A stretch of DNA of 40,410 bases from Ardenticatenaceae bacterium (GTDB taxonomy: Bacteria; Chloroflexota; Anaerolineae; Promineifilales; Promineifilaceae): positions 1-40,410 of the forward strand of contig JACKBV010000036.1 of assembly GCA_020634315.1 (NCBI GenBank), in the 5' to 3' direction. Numbering within the stretch: the stretch's first letter is position 1; each line of letters begins with the position of its first letter. The translations under genes were made by a program, and so were the position numbers. Shown here piece by piece: positions 22,194-30,628 of this stretch. The notes under the pieces were generated by a model. The model saw only the letters and a program-made list of their open reading frames with translations. It was not told where the DNA came from and did not search any database.

Positions 22194-23528
22194 CTACTTA
22201 CCAAAACGTTCCTTTAACAAGGTTGATAAGGTTGGCTGTCCAATTTCTTGCAATTCATAACGCACACGTTGGCTCGGCAACTGAATATCAATCAGCTTTG
22301 CCAGGTCAATAGGAGTTGCCACAATGACCATTTCGGCAGGCGTTTGGTTAATCGTCTCCTCCAAATCCTTCATCTGTTCTTTGCCATACCCCATCGCCGG
22401 CAAAACCGTACCCGTCGTCGGGTATTTCTTATACGTAGCGGCAATAGAGCGCACGGCATAAGGACGCGGATCAATAATCTCCGCCGCGTCGAAGTAATTG
22501 GCGGCAACCACACCTGCACCATACGCCATTTCGCCATGAGTCAAGGTTGGACCATCTTCCACGACCAACACGCGCTTGCCACGAATAGCCGCAGGATCGT
22601 CCACAAAAATGGGCGATGCCCCTTTGACGATTACAGCCTTTTTGTTCACGGCACGGATATTTTGCTGCACAGTGACAATATTTTCGTGATCGGCCGTGTC
22701 CACCTTGTTAATCACCACAACATCAGCCATACGCAAATTCGTTTCACCAGGATGATAGCGCAGTTCATGTCCCGGCCGGTGTGGATCCACAACAACAATG
22801 TGCATATCTGGTTGATAAAAAGGCACATCATTATTGCCGCCATCCCAAATAATCACATCAGCTTCCGTTTCAGCCTGGCGCAAAATAGCTTCATAGTCAA
22901 CACCGGCATAAATAACGGCACCGCGTTCCACATACGGCTCATACTCTTCACGCTCTTCAATGGTGCAATTGTGGCGATCCATATCCTCGTAGCTGGCGAA
23001 TCGCTGCACAGCCTGTGCCGCCAAATCACCATAAGGCATAGGGTGACGAATGGCAACAACGCGCTCATAGCCCAATTCATCTTGCAAAATGCTTAAAATG
23101 CGCCGAGAAGTTTGGCTCTTGCCACAACCCGTCCGCACAGCGCACACTGAAATCAGCGGCTTTGTCGACTTGATCATGGTCTTACCCGGCCCCAACAGGC
23201 GGAAGGTTGAACCCGCTGCTAAAACACGCGAAGCAATATGCATCACATATTCATGGGCAACGTCTGAATAAGAAAAAACAACTTCATCAACCTGATTTTT
23301 TCGGATCAGGTCTTCTAAGTCAGACTCTGGGTAAATCGGAATGCCTTCTGGGTATAACGGGCCAGATAATGCGGCTGGATAGCGGCGGCCATCAATATTC
23401 GGGATTTGTGTTGCCGTAAAAGCCACCACCCGATACTGCTCATCATGCCGGTAGTAAGTGTTAAAATCGTGAAAGTCACGACCAGCCGCACCCATGATGA
23501 TCACTTTGCGGTAATCAGTAGAACTCAT
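22194..23528 (-). CDS. cyclic 2,3-diphosphoglycerate synthetase-like GTPase
   Basis: 444 aa. The N-terminal Rossmann-like half (RKVIIMGAAGRDFHDFNTYYR) and the nucleotide-binding half (VCAVRTGCGKSQTSRRI, P-loop about 131-141, and VVVINKVD) match the family of methanogen cyclic 2,3-diphosphoglycerate synthetases. In methanogens the product is an osmolyte and thermoprotectant. Many bacteria carry homologues whose role is not established, so the name states homology only. AGGAG lies 9 nt before the ATG. Further blocks such as IIWDGGNNDVPFYQPDMHIVVVDPHRPGHE are typical. It appears to be monocistronic. Confidence 0.88.
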   Translation of the reverse strand: MSSTDYRKVIIMGAAGRDFHDFNTYYRHDEQYRVVAFTATQIPNIDGRRYPAALSGPLYPEGIPIYPESDLEDLIRKNQVDEVVFSYSDVAHEYVMHIASRVLAAGSTFRLLGPGKTMIKSTKPLISVCAVRTGCGKSQTSRRILSILQDELGYERVVAIRHPMPYGDLAAQAVQRFASYEDMDRHNCTIEEREEYEPYVERGAVIYAGVDYEAILRQAETEADVIIWDGGNNDVPFYQPDMHIVVVDPHRPGHELRYHPGETNLRMADVVVINKVDTADHENIVTVQQNIRAVNKKAVIVKGASPIFVDDPAAIRGKRVLVVEDGPTLTHGEMAYGAGVVAANYFDAAEIIDPRPYAVRSIAATYKKYPTTGTVLPAMGYGKEQMKDLEETINQTPAEMVIVATPIDLAKLIDIQLPSQRVRYELQEIGQPTLSTLLKERFGK

Positions 23529-23967
23529 TTTTAATTTCTCCTAAAATAGTGGGATGTAAATGTGACGGCAGGTTTCCCTGCGTGTTCAGAGTCAGGTTAT
23601 CATATCAATAATCTCGGAATCTCACCAATCCCTTTTTCCCATATCGATTCAAACTCTTCTCCAATCACAAAGGATTATGTTGATTCATATTTGATATTAT
23701 GAAAAGTAATGTTATAATGCTTCTAGTTTTACTTACATAATCTACGAGATATGTGTATTTCGGTACAAGTTCAGCGTACCAAAATGCTATGTGAGCGCCT
23801 CAGACACCGCACAAATGATACGCAAAAATACAAGTTCTCAAATTTTCCCTTTGCATACTCTATCTCAACGTCATCTCAGGAAAACGTGTGGCAGCGAGTC
23901 GCTATACGCAGATTCAACGGTGGTCGGCATAATTGTAACAGCTAAGCAGCATCAGGAGTGGTAGGCG
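23529..23967. other. 439-bp interval between the cDPGS-like gene and the Xer gene
   Basis: The interval is AT-rich, contains a strong plus-strand promoter at 23691-23718, and leaves a leader of about 240 nt before the Xer gene. A 64-codon open frame (23751-23945) starts within that leader but has no ribosome binding site or recognisable composition. No copy of the CGGCCG palindrome is present. Confidence 0.6.
23691..23718 (+). promoter_or_regulatory. strong promoter for the Xer/purine nucleoside phosphorylase genes
   Basis: TTGATA (23691-23696) and a consensus TATAAT (23713-23718) are separated by 16 bp. This is the best sigma-70-type promoter in the window. The start of transcription near 23725 would leave a leader of about 240 nt before the GTG at 23968. 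Confidence 0.75.
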
Positions 23968-24858
23968 GTGGAAGAACAACTATTCGCCTTTTTAAAATTC
24001 CTGGAACAGGAATACAAATATTCCCATAACACGATAGCCGCTTATAAAAATGATCTCAACCAGTTTCATCATTTCTTAAAAAGCAGCAAATATAATGGTG
24101 TCACTGATTGGGTAAGTGTGTCAGCAGATGTCGTGAGCGATTACGTGCATTACATGGAAAGTCAGCCGTATGCTTCGTCGTCTGTTGCACGCAAGGTAGC
24201 GGCCGTTAAATCCTTTTTCAATTACCTGGCATCACACCACGTCATTGAAGACAACCCCACAACCGACGTGGAATCGCCAAAGGTCGAGAAACGACTGCCC
24301 AAACCGCTCTCTCTAGATGATGTTGACCGCCTGTTAAAAGCGCCAACCACCAAAAAGACAGCCAAAAATCTGCGCGATACCGCCTTATTGACGACTCTTT
24401 ATGCCACCGGTATGCGTGTCACCGAAGTTGTATCCTTACAAATGGATGACATCAATCTTCAGAATTTAGTCTTGTATTGCCCAGGAAAAGATGGGCAAAT
24501 TCGAGAATTACCCTTCGACAAAACAACACAAAAAGTGTTAGAGACTTACCTGGAAGATGGACGCCCGCATCTCCTGAAAAACAAAAACGAGCAGGCTTTA
24601 TTCTTGAACCATCGCGGGCAACAACTGACACGGCAAGGATTGTGGCTGATTATTAAGGCATATGCCAAAGAAGCAAAATTGAGTGTGCCGGTAACGCCAC
24701 ACACATTGCGCCACAGTTTTGCCGCGCACAAATTACAACGGGGTTCCGACCTGCAAGAAGTCCAACAACTGCTGGGTCATGCCAACATTTCGACCACACA
24801 GATTTACACACAACTGGAAGAACAACCAGAACTGGTAGCAGAAGACCAAGACAGTTAA
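23968..24858 (+). CDS. xerD: tyrosine recombinase XerC/XerD
   Basis: 296 aa, the usual length for the chromosomal dimer-resolution recombinases. The N-terminal SAM-like domain (LEQEYKYSHNTIAAYKNDL, SSSVARKVAAVKSFFNYLA) and all catalytic residues are visible: Arg150 (ATGMRVTEV), Lys174 (GKDGQIRELP), His245 and Arg248 (HTLRHSFA), His271 (LLGHANISTTQIY) and nucleophile Tyr280. The GTG start has AGGAG about 9 nt upstream. It cannot be decided by eye whether it is XerC or XerD; no phage or integron context is present, so a housekeeping role is likely. Confidence 0.93.
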   Translation: MEEQLFAFLKFLEQEYKYSHNTIAAYKNDLNQFHHFLKSSKYNGVTDWVSVSADVVSDYVHYMESQPYASSSVARKVAAVKSFFNYLASHHVIEDNPTTDVESPKVEKRLPKPLSLDDVDRLLKAPTTKKTAKNLRDTALLTTLYATGMRVTEVVSLQMDDINLQNLVLYCPGKDGQIRELPFDKTTQKVLETYLEDGRPHLLKNKNEQALFLNHRGQQLTRQGLWLIIKAYAKEAKLSVPVTPHTLRHSFAAHKLQRGSDLQEVQQLLGHANISTTQIYTQLEEQPELVAEDQDS

Positions 24859-24883
24859 TTTGTAAAGAAAAAGAACACGACTT

Positions 24884-25726
24884 ATGTCAGATTTTCTCAC
24901 CACGACCGAGGTTGCAGCCGCAGCATCGGTCGTTCGCAACTATACGAATAAACAACCAACGATTGGCCTTATTTTGGGTTCGGGGTTAAGCAGTCTGGCA
25001 GATGCTGTTAGCGAGCCGGACATTATTCACAGCAATGATATTCCCCATTGGCCGGTGTCTACGGTAGCCGGACATCAGGGGCGGTTGATTATTGGCACAC
25101 TGGAAGGGAAAACGGTTTTCGTTTTGCAAGGGCGTTCACACTTTTATGAAGGTCTGGCAATTAATCGGATTACCTTGCCGGTACGTGTCATGCATGCGTT
25201 GGGCGTGCGAACCTTGATTGTCACCAATGCAGCCGGTGGGATTAATGCTCAGTACGCACCGGGCGATTTGATGCTGATCAAGGATCATATCAATTTCTTG
25301 GGAATGGCGGGCAATAATCCTCTGCGCGGCCCAAACGATGATTCTGTGGGGGCACGTTTCCCCGACATGACCGAACCATATGACAGTGGTTTGCGCCATT
25401 TGGCCCATCAGATTGCTGCGGAAAATGGTTTTTCGCTGCAAGAAGGAGTTTATGCGTATGTTGCCGGGCCAAGCTACGAAACACCAGCCGAACTGCGCTT
25501 TTTGCGCATGGTAGGGGCAGATGCGGTCGGCATGTCTACTGTTCCTTCTGTTGTTGTGGCGCGACATGCAGGCATACGTATTTTAGGTGTATCGACGATC
25601 ACTAATATGGCGGTTCCTGATCCGGCTCCTGGCACAAAATTGACTCATGATGAGGTGTTGGAAACAGGAATGCGTGTAATACCGAAGTTGACGGCGCTGC
25701 TGCATGGTATGGTGCGCCAATTATAA
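24884..25726 (+). CDS. punA: purine nucleoside phosphorylase
   Basis: 280 aa, trimeric PNP type. It splits inosine and guanosine with phosphate to yield the free base. The sequence has IGLILGSGLSSLADAV, VAGHQGRLIIGTLEGKTVFVLQGRSHFYEG, TLIVTNAAGGINAQYAPGDLMLIKDHINFLG, the base-binding YVAGPSYETPAELRFLRMVGADAVGMSTVPS and GVSTITNMA with the expected spacing. The Xer gene ends 25 bp upstream, so the two are probably in one operon. The ribosome binding site is weak (AAAGAAAAAGAA). Confidence 0.95.
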   Translation: MSDFLTTTEVAAAASVVRNYTNKQPTIGLILGSGLSSLADAVSEPDIIHSNDIPHWPVSTVAGHQGRLIIGTLEGKTVFVLQGRSHFYEGLAINRITLPVRVMHALGVRTLIVTNAAGGINAQYAPGDLMLIKDHINFLGMAGNNPLRGPNDDSVGARFPDMTEPYDSGLRHLAHQIAAENGFSLQEGVYAYVAGPSYETPAELRFLRMVGADAVGMSTVPSVVVARHAGIRILGVSTITNMAVPDPAPGTKLTHDEVLETGMRVIPKLTALLHGMVRQL

Positions 25727-25830
25727 ATTCCCACCGAACGTTACCAGACAAAAAACGGCCGTTTTAAACAAGCTGGCGAGATGTGTGTCTCACTCACTCT
25801 ACGCCAGTTTTCGTTTGTCTGGGGTTTGCT

Positions 25831-26622
25831 ATGGAACAAATTTACGTTTTTATCATTCACAATGATGTCTGGATTTATATCTTATGCGCATTCGGGCTTT
25901 TGTGGTATCTGAATGAGCTGTTTCGTGCCCAGCGCGTTTTAAGCCGGGCCGTTTTTGGGCTAGAGAAAGAGACGGGCGCACGCCTGCGCAACAATGCATT
26001 GATCTTTATCGTTGTGCTCGGCAGTATTATTGGATTTGTCTATTACGTCAATTACAGTGTGCTTCCGACCTTACCAGAAAGCCTTTTTAAACCACCAACG
26101 CCAACGCCGGACATTTTTGCGACGCCGCTGTCGTCGCCAACGCCGTTGAACACGCCATTGCCGCCCACGATCCCGCCACAGCTTGCCCCCACTGTCACGC
26201 TTGCCGGGCAAGGAATTCCCGAAGATGGCACAGAGGGCAACGCAGTGGAAACGGCCGTTCCCGACACCCCCACCCCAATGGTAACACCCACCCCCTTTGT
26301 CGCCTGCCGCCTCGACCTGAACATCAGCGAACCGCTAGACGGATCGGCCGTTTCCGGCGCCATTTCCTTTTTCGGCACAGCCAACACCGATAACTTTGGT
26401 TACTACCGTCTGGAAGCAAATGGGCCGCAAACAAACGGACAATGGTCGTCCCTCTTAGGGCGCAACATCGACAAACAGGTCATTGACAGCTTTTTAGGCA
26501 ATGTGGATTTAAGTGACTGGGCATCTGGGCCGTATCTGGTGCGGTTAACGGCCGTAGACAGCGACGGCAACGAAACAGGGGCCTGCGTCATTCAAGTCAC
26601 GCTTGACAACCGCAGCCCGTAG
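25831..26622 (+). CDS. membrane-anchored protein with Pro/Thr-rich linker and Ig-like domain
   Basis: 263 aa from ATG 25831; the preceding frame to 25783 reads through untranslated leader. Two N-terminal spans (IYVFIIHNDVWIYILCAFGLLWYL and ALIFIVVLGSIIGFVYYVNY) are followed by a Pro/Thr-rich linker (about 85-160, PTPTPDIFATPLSSPTP) and a C-terminal Ig-like domain (RLDLNISEPLDGSAVSGAISFFGTANTDNFGYYRLEA, DSDGNETGACVIQV). Such stalked surface proteins are common in this lineage. The function is unknown. A palindrome copy (AACGGCCGTT at 25754) lies in the leader. It converges on rsmD with an 8-bp gap. Confidence 0.72.
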   Translation: MEQIYVFIIHNDVWIYILCAFGLLWYLNELFRAQRVLSRAVFGLEKETGARLRNNALIFIVVLGSIIGFVYYVNYSVLPTLPESLFKPPTPTPDIFATPLSSPTPLNTPLPPTIPPQLAPTVTLAGQGIPEDGTEGNAVETAVPDTPTPMVTPTPFVACRLDLNISEPLDGSAVSGAISFFGTANTDNFGYYRLEANGPQTNGQWSSLLGRNIDKQVIDSFLGNVDLSDWASGPYLVRLTAVDSDGNETGACVIQVTLDNRSP

Positions 26623-26630
26623 CAAAAACG

Positions 26631-27206
26631 CTACGCTTCCTCCGAATCAGAATCGAGTTGTCGATAAAAGCAAAGCTGCGTGTTGCCATACTGCCGCTGA
26701 TCGACCAAGGTCAAATTATGCAGCGGCAAATCTTCATACTCTTTAGGATCAATTTGCACAATGATCATGCCATCTGGTGTGAGCAATGCTAACGGCCGTT
26801 CATCCAGCAGCGTCATCACCTGCACCCAAATTCCCTGATATTGCGGCGGCGCGACATACACCACATCAAACGGCTTAACGGCCGTTTGCGTCAGATACTT
26901 TAGCGCGTCCGTCTGCACAACCTGGGCCTCCGCCGCCAGCCCTGTATGCTGCAAATTATCCTTGATCGTGCGAATAGCAGGCCACACATTGTCCACAAAC
27001 ACCACGCCCACCGCGCCGCGACTGAGCGCCTCAATGCCAACTTGCCCCGTTCCGGCAAACAAATCCAGCCAACGCGATCCCACCACATCAGGCCCTAAAA
27101 TATTAAACAAATTCTCTTTCACCCGATCCATAATCGGGCGCGTAGTGTCGCCGGGCACTTTTTTTAATTTACGCCCTTTGGCACGGCCACTAATCACACG
27201 AATCAT
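26631..27206 (-). CDS. rsmD: RsmD-like rRNA (guanine-N2)-methyltransferase
   Basis: 191 aa, correct length. RsmD methylates G966 of 16S rRNA. The N-terminus MIRVISGRAKGRKLKKVPGDTTRPIMDRVKENLFNIL and the SAM site WLDLFAGTGQVGIEALSRGA are typical. However, motif IV, usually Asp-Pro-Pro-Tyr, here reads VYVAPPQYQGIW (residues 117-127), so the acidic residue that normally contacts the target amine is Ala119. The enzyme may be altered in activity or belong to a lineage variant. Its start codon follows the stop of the large membrane-protein gene by 1 bp, so the two are translationally coupled. Confidence 0.85.
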   Translation of the reverse strand: MIRVISGRAKGRKLKKVPGDTTRPIMDRVKENLFNILGPDVVGSRWLDLFAGTGQVGIEALSRGAVGVVFVDNVWPAIRTIKDNLQHTGLAAEAQVVQTDALKYLTQTAVKPFDVVYVAPPQYQGIWVQVMTLLDERPLALLTPDGMIIVQIDPKEYEDLPLHNLTLVDQRQYGNTQLCFYRQLDSDSEEA

Positions 27207-27207
27207 C

Positions 27208-29598
27208 TTATTTCACCTGTAATGTAAACAAAGCCTGATTATCCCCAATTTGTGCGCCAGCGGCATCTAACAGCGGCAAGCGCCATCCTTCCGTTTGCAC
27301 CCACAAACCAACGGCTACCGTGTAATTTCCGGCAGGCAAATCGGCCGGTAAATGCAACACATGCACATCGCGCACATATTTATCCAACGGCCAACGCCGC
27401 GTGGGAAAATCGCCCGGATTAAGCTTGTCAGACTGTGTTACCAGAAAGCCATCCGGCGCTAACAAATGAACAAACACCTGGTAATTGATGTCCAGGTCAG
27501 CCTGTGCTTTCCAATAGAGGGTAACGGTTACGTCATCACCCGACACGGCCGTTTCCGCTGTCGTATCATAGCCAATGAGGGCAATTTGCCGCCCAAAATC
27601 AGCAAAAGCGGCATGTTGCGCGGCAACGGCCGTCAACCCCGTCGATTCGTAATGCAGCCAGCCCAGAGGAGATAAAATGAAGATGGTAACGGCCGTTACC
27701 AAACTCACGCTCCCCAACACCAGCCAATCCGGTCGCTGCAACGAAGGCGGCGCCCCCTCAGTAAGTGCGGAGCGACGCCAGCGCCAGGCCAACGCCAATG
27801 TTAGGAACAGCGCCACAAACGTCACGCCAACCGCCAGACTCCGTGCTGGCGTGCTGCCAAACTTCACCTCAACCTCATGCTCGCCCGCCGTCAGCGGCAC
27901 CACAATAAACCCTTCGGGCCGTCCCAACTCCGTTTCGACCCGTTCGCCATCCACACGCACTTGCCAGCCGGGAAAATCAAACAAAAAGAGGCGAAACTTG
28001 AAAGCCTTGGGCGCATGAACGGTATAACGAGTCAGTAACGGCCGTACATACTCCGTCTCGATCTCCGTCCCTTCCGGCACTTGTGCCCAATTAATGTGGT
28101 CAACGGGCAGCCCTTCATACAGGCCATAGACCACATTCCCATTCCGCTCTGGAATCATATCCACCGTTGCCGGGACATAATCGGCGGTGGAAGTTGTGCC
28201 CAGCCAACGCCCGGTATGCTCAATTTCCGTCATGCGCCGCGTGCTGACCTCGCCAAAATCAGGCCAGGGAAACGGCTGTGTCAGGGGTAAACCAAGCACA
28301 ATAGGCAGGGCAACGAGAACGGCCGTTCCCCACCCACGCCAGCGCGGCAGTCGATGCAGCAGCCAATCTTCTATCACCGCCGCCGCTGCGCCCGCCAACA
28401 CCGCCAACACCGCCGCCGCTGCGCCCATCAAACGCCAGGGAAATTGAAAATAAGGCAAAAAGGGAAACGCTTCCCACACAAATTGGGAGACAGGCAGCAT
28501 CATAAACAGGAGAAGCGCCGCGGCCAGCGCAAAAAAGAGGACATGCCCCGCATGGCGCACGCGCCGCGCCACCAAGAACAAAACGCCCAATAAGGCCAGC
28601 ACCCACTGCGCCACACCCAAATTAAACCGGAACGCAGGCTCCGTCGCCCCCCAATCCAGGCGGCGCGTCCAGGTCAGCATCTCGCCCCAAGACAAAAAAT
28701 GAGTGCGAAAATCGTAGTTATCCCCCGCTCCCAATAAGGTCGTGAGATTAACGGCATTGCGCTCCAACATCACCGGCAGCCAAAAAAAAGCAGCAACACC
28801 AACCGCCAATGCCAACGCCCCCCACACGGCCCATCTCCCCTCCCTCTTCTCTCCTCTCTCCTCTCTCCTCCCTCTTCCCTCTTCCTTCTTCCCTTCTCTC
28901 TCCTCTCTCCTCTCTGCACCCTCTTCCCTCTTCCCATCTTGCCAGCCATCCCACCACGGCCACACAGCCCATGCCGCCAGCATCGCAAACAGCAGCAGCG
29001 CCATCAAGTTATGGCTCAAAATAACACCGGCTGTCGTGAAAACGGCCGTTACCCATCGCCATGCCGTCACCCGTTGTCGCAGCCGATCCAATGCCCACAG
29101 CGCCAGCGCAAACATGCCAAAGCTAAACGACTCCGCCAATGCCCCACGCGCGTGCGGGTCGATGTACTGCATATAAGGCGCATAAACAAAACAAGCTGCC
29201 GCCACATATCCCGCCAGCCGTCCCCAATGCGGGCGCACATAACCGTAGATTCCCACCGCGGCTGTCAACAATCCCAGCACAAACACCGCTTTCACGCCAT
29301 CTACCGCATCCAATTTGGGCATTAATTCAAACACCAGCCCCACATAATAGCTCAGCGGCGCATAGTAATTGAAAATTGGATACCCATACGCATGATAAAA
29401 ATTAGGCGCCCAACGCGGATAAATCTCCCCATTGCGAATCAGGTAGCTGAGTTCGTGCAGGCGGAAAATGTGCAGTTCTGCGTCAGTGGCTTGGGGCAAA
29501 CCAGGACGGCTGAGGAAAGGCCAAACCGCCAGCCAGGTGATGGCTAGAACAATGAAAAAACCGGGGTCGATGTGACGCAGCCATGATTTCAGGCGCAC
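27208..29598 (-). CDS. large polytopic membrane protein, PF10131/YfhO-like
   Basis: 796 aa from a GTG preceded by GAGGT. The N-terminal half is a multi-span membrane region that opens like glycosyltransferase-C-type proteins (FLSRPGLPQATDAELHIFRLHELSYLIRNGEIYPRWAPNFYHAYGYPIFNYYAPLSYY) and resembles PF10131 (6-pyruvoyl-tetrahydropterin-synthase-related membrane proteins). The later half has extracytoplasmic beta domains (FKFRLFLFDFPGWQVRVDGERV and TLYWKAQADLDINYQVFVHLLAPDGF) as in related surface-polysaccharide proteins. Between two spans, residues about 219-256 are a pure Glu/Arg/Lys/Gly run encoded by a microsatellite, absent from what I would expect of a loop. The gene is translationally coupled to rsmD downstream. 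Confidence 0.78.
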   Translation of the reverse strand: MRLKSWLRHIDPGFFIVLAITWLAVWPFLSRPGLPQATDAELHIFRLHELSYLIRNGEIYPRWAPNFYHAYGYPIFNYYAPLSYYVGLVFELMPKLDAVDGVKAVFVLGLLTAAVGIYGYVRPHWGRLAGYVAAACFVYAPYMQYIDPHARGALAESFSFGMFALALWALDRLRQRVTAWRWVTAVFTTAGVILSHNLMALLLFAMLAAWAVWPWWDGWQDGKREEGAERREEREGKKEEGRGRREERGEKREGRWAVWGALALAVGVAAFFWLPVMLERNAVNLTTLLGAGDNYDFRTHFLSWGEMLTWTRRLDWGATEPAFRFNLGVAQWVLALLGVLFLVARRVRHAGHVLFFALAAALLLFMMLPVSQFVWEAFPFLPYFQFPWRLMGAAAAVLAVLAGAAAAVIEDWLLHRLPRWRGWGTAVLVALPIVLGLPLTQPFPWPDFGEVSTRRMTEIEHTGRWLGTTSTADYVPATVDMIPERNGNVVYGLYEGLPVDHINWAQVPEGTEIETEYVRPLLTRYTVHAPKAFKFRLFLFDFPGWQVRVDGERVETELGRPEGFIVVPLTAGEHEVEVKFGSTPARSLAVGVTFVALFLTLALAWRWRRSALTEGAPPSLQRPDWLVLGSVSLVTAVTIFILSPLGWLHYESTGLTAVAAQHAAFADFGRQIALIGYDTTAETAVSGDDVTVTLYWKAQADLDINYQVFVHLLAPDGFLVTQSDKLNPGDFPTRRWPLDKYVRDVHVLHLPADLPAGNYTVAVGLWVQTEGWRLPLLDAAGAQIGDNQALFTLQVK
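27684..27701. repeat. 18-bp perfect copy of the dispersed palindrome
   Basis: TGGTAACGGCCGTTACCA is the longest perfect copy found of the dispersed AACGGCCGTT palindrome. It lies inside the membrane-protein gene at 27208-29598. Confidence 0.95.
28831..28940. repeat. polypyrimidine microsatellite inside a gene
   Basis: About 110 bp of nearly pure CT (plus strand), built from CTCTCCT and CCCTCTT units. It lies inside the large membrane-protein gene, where it encodes the charged run REEREGKKEEGRGRREERGE and neighbours. A similar tract fills 1175-1240, so the same sequence type occurs twice in the window. Confidence 0.9.
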
Positions 29599-29622
29599 AG
29601 TGCTACCTCATAAAAAAGGAAA

Positions 29623-29657
29623 ACGTGAAACGTGTATAAATTTACCACGTTTCACGT
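29623..29657 (-). terminator. terminator of the sucC-sucD operon
   Basis: A 12-bp stem ACGTGAAACGTG / CACGTTTCACGT encloses an 11-nt loop. Read on the minus strand it is followed by TTTTCCTTTTTTA. It lies about 80 bp after the sucD stop, just ahead of the next minus-strand gene. Confidence 0.88.
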
Positions 29658-29738
29658 CTCGTGCTTTGCGTTAAAACAACGATTGACAGGCGAACGGCCG
29701 TTTCTCTTAAGGCCGCAGCCGCCTACAAACCGTCGCGC

Positions 29739-30626
29739 CTAAACAAGCCCCATTCGCTCAGCCACAATTTTGGCGATGTCGTCCGGGTTTTCCGCCACAG
29801 GAATACCGGCGGCACGCAAGGCCGCAATTTTACCTTCGGCCGTGCCGCTCTTCCCTTCCACAATCGCTCCGGCATGCCCCATGCGGCGTCCGGGCGGCGC
29901 AGTGCGTCCAGCAATAAAGGAAGTCACCGGCTTGGTCACATGCTCCTTAATGAAAGCAGCCGCCTTCTCTTCCGCATTCCCGCCAATTTCACCAATCATC
30001 ACAATGTGTTCCGTCTGCGGGTCTGCTTCAAACATCGTCAACACATCAATGAAGTCCGTCCCATTGATAGGATCACCGCCAACCCCCACACAAGAGGATT
30101 GCCCGATGCCCAAACGCGTCAAGGCATCGATCACTTCATAGGTCAGCGTCCCACTTTTAGAAACAACACCCACCGGCCCTGGCATGGCAATGCTGCCAGG
30201 AATAATGCCGACTTTTGCTTCGCCGGGCGTCAACAAACCAGGGCAGTTTGGCCCAATCAAACGCGCCCCTTTGTTATCCAAGTAAGCGCGTACTTCAATC
30301 ATATCGAGCACCGGAATGTACTCGGTAAGGCACACAATCAGCTTCAAACCAGCATCAGCCGCTTCATAAATAGCATCAACGGCAAAACGAGCCGGGACGA
30401 AGATGATGGAGGTATTTGCCTCTGTCTCCGCAACGGCTTCACGCACAGTGTTAAAGACGGGGACATTTTGACCGGCGATTTCGACTTCGATGCCGCCTTT
30501 GCCAGGTGTGACGCCAGCGACGACGGGCGTGCCGTAGGCAATCATCTGCTCGGTGTGGAATTGGCCTTCACGGCCGGTAATACCTTGCACCACCAGTTTC
30601 GTGTCTTTGTTTACTAAGATACTCAT
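29739..30626 (-). CDS. sucD: succinate-CoA ligase, alpha subunit
   Basis: 295 aa. It carries the CoA-binding Rossmann domain (VVQGITGREGQFHTEQMIAYGT, VAGVTPGKGG) and the ligase domain with GPNCPGLLTPGE, GPVGVVSKSGTLTYEV, VGVGGDPINGTDFIDVL and the phosphohistidine segment GRRMGHAGAIVEG. With SucC it interconverts succinyl-CoA and succinate in the TCA cycle, yielding ATP or GTP. It begins 2 bp after the sucC stop, so the two subunits are translated together. The stop is followed by the sucCD terminator. Confidence 0.97.
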   Translation of the reverse strand: MSILVNKDTKLVVQGITGREGQFHTEQMIAYGTPVVAGVTPGKGGIEVEIAGQNVPVFNTVREAVAETEANTSIIFVPARFAVDAIYEAADAGLKLIVCLTEYIPVLDMIEVRAYLDNKGARLIGPNCPGLLTPGEAKVGIIPGSIAMPGPVGVVSKSGTLTYEVIDALTRLGIGQSSCVGVGGDPINGTDFIDVLTMFEADPQTEHIVMIGEIGGNAEEKAAAFIKEHVTKPVTSFIAGRTAPPGRRMGHAGAIVEGKSGTAEGKIAALRAAGIPVAENPDDIAKIVAERMGLV

Positions 30627-30628
30627 GA

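Noticed and set aside
23751..23945. 64-codon frame in the Xer leader.
   Set aside because: No ribosome binding site and no recognisable composition, so not called as a gene; kept only as a possibility in the findings.
23968..24858. Phage or integron integrase.
   Set aside because: Length and motifs fit the housekeeping XerC/D type, and no attachment sites, phage genes or cassette structures lie nearby.
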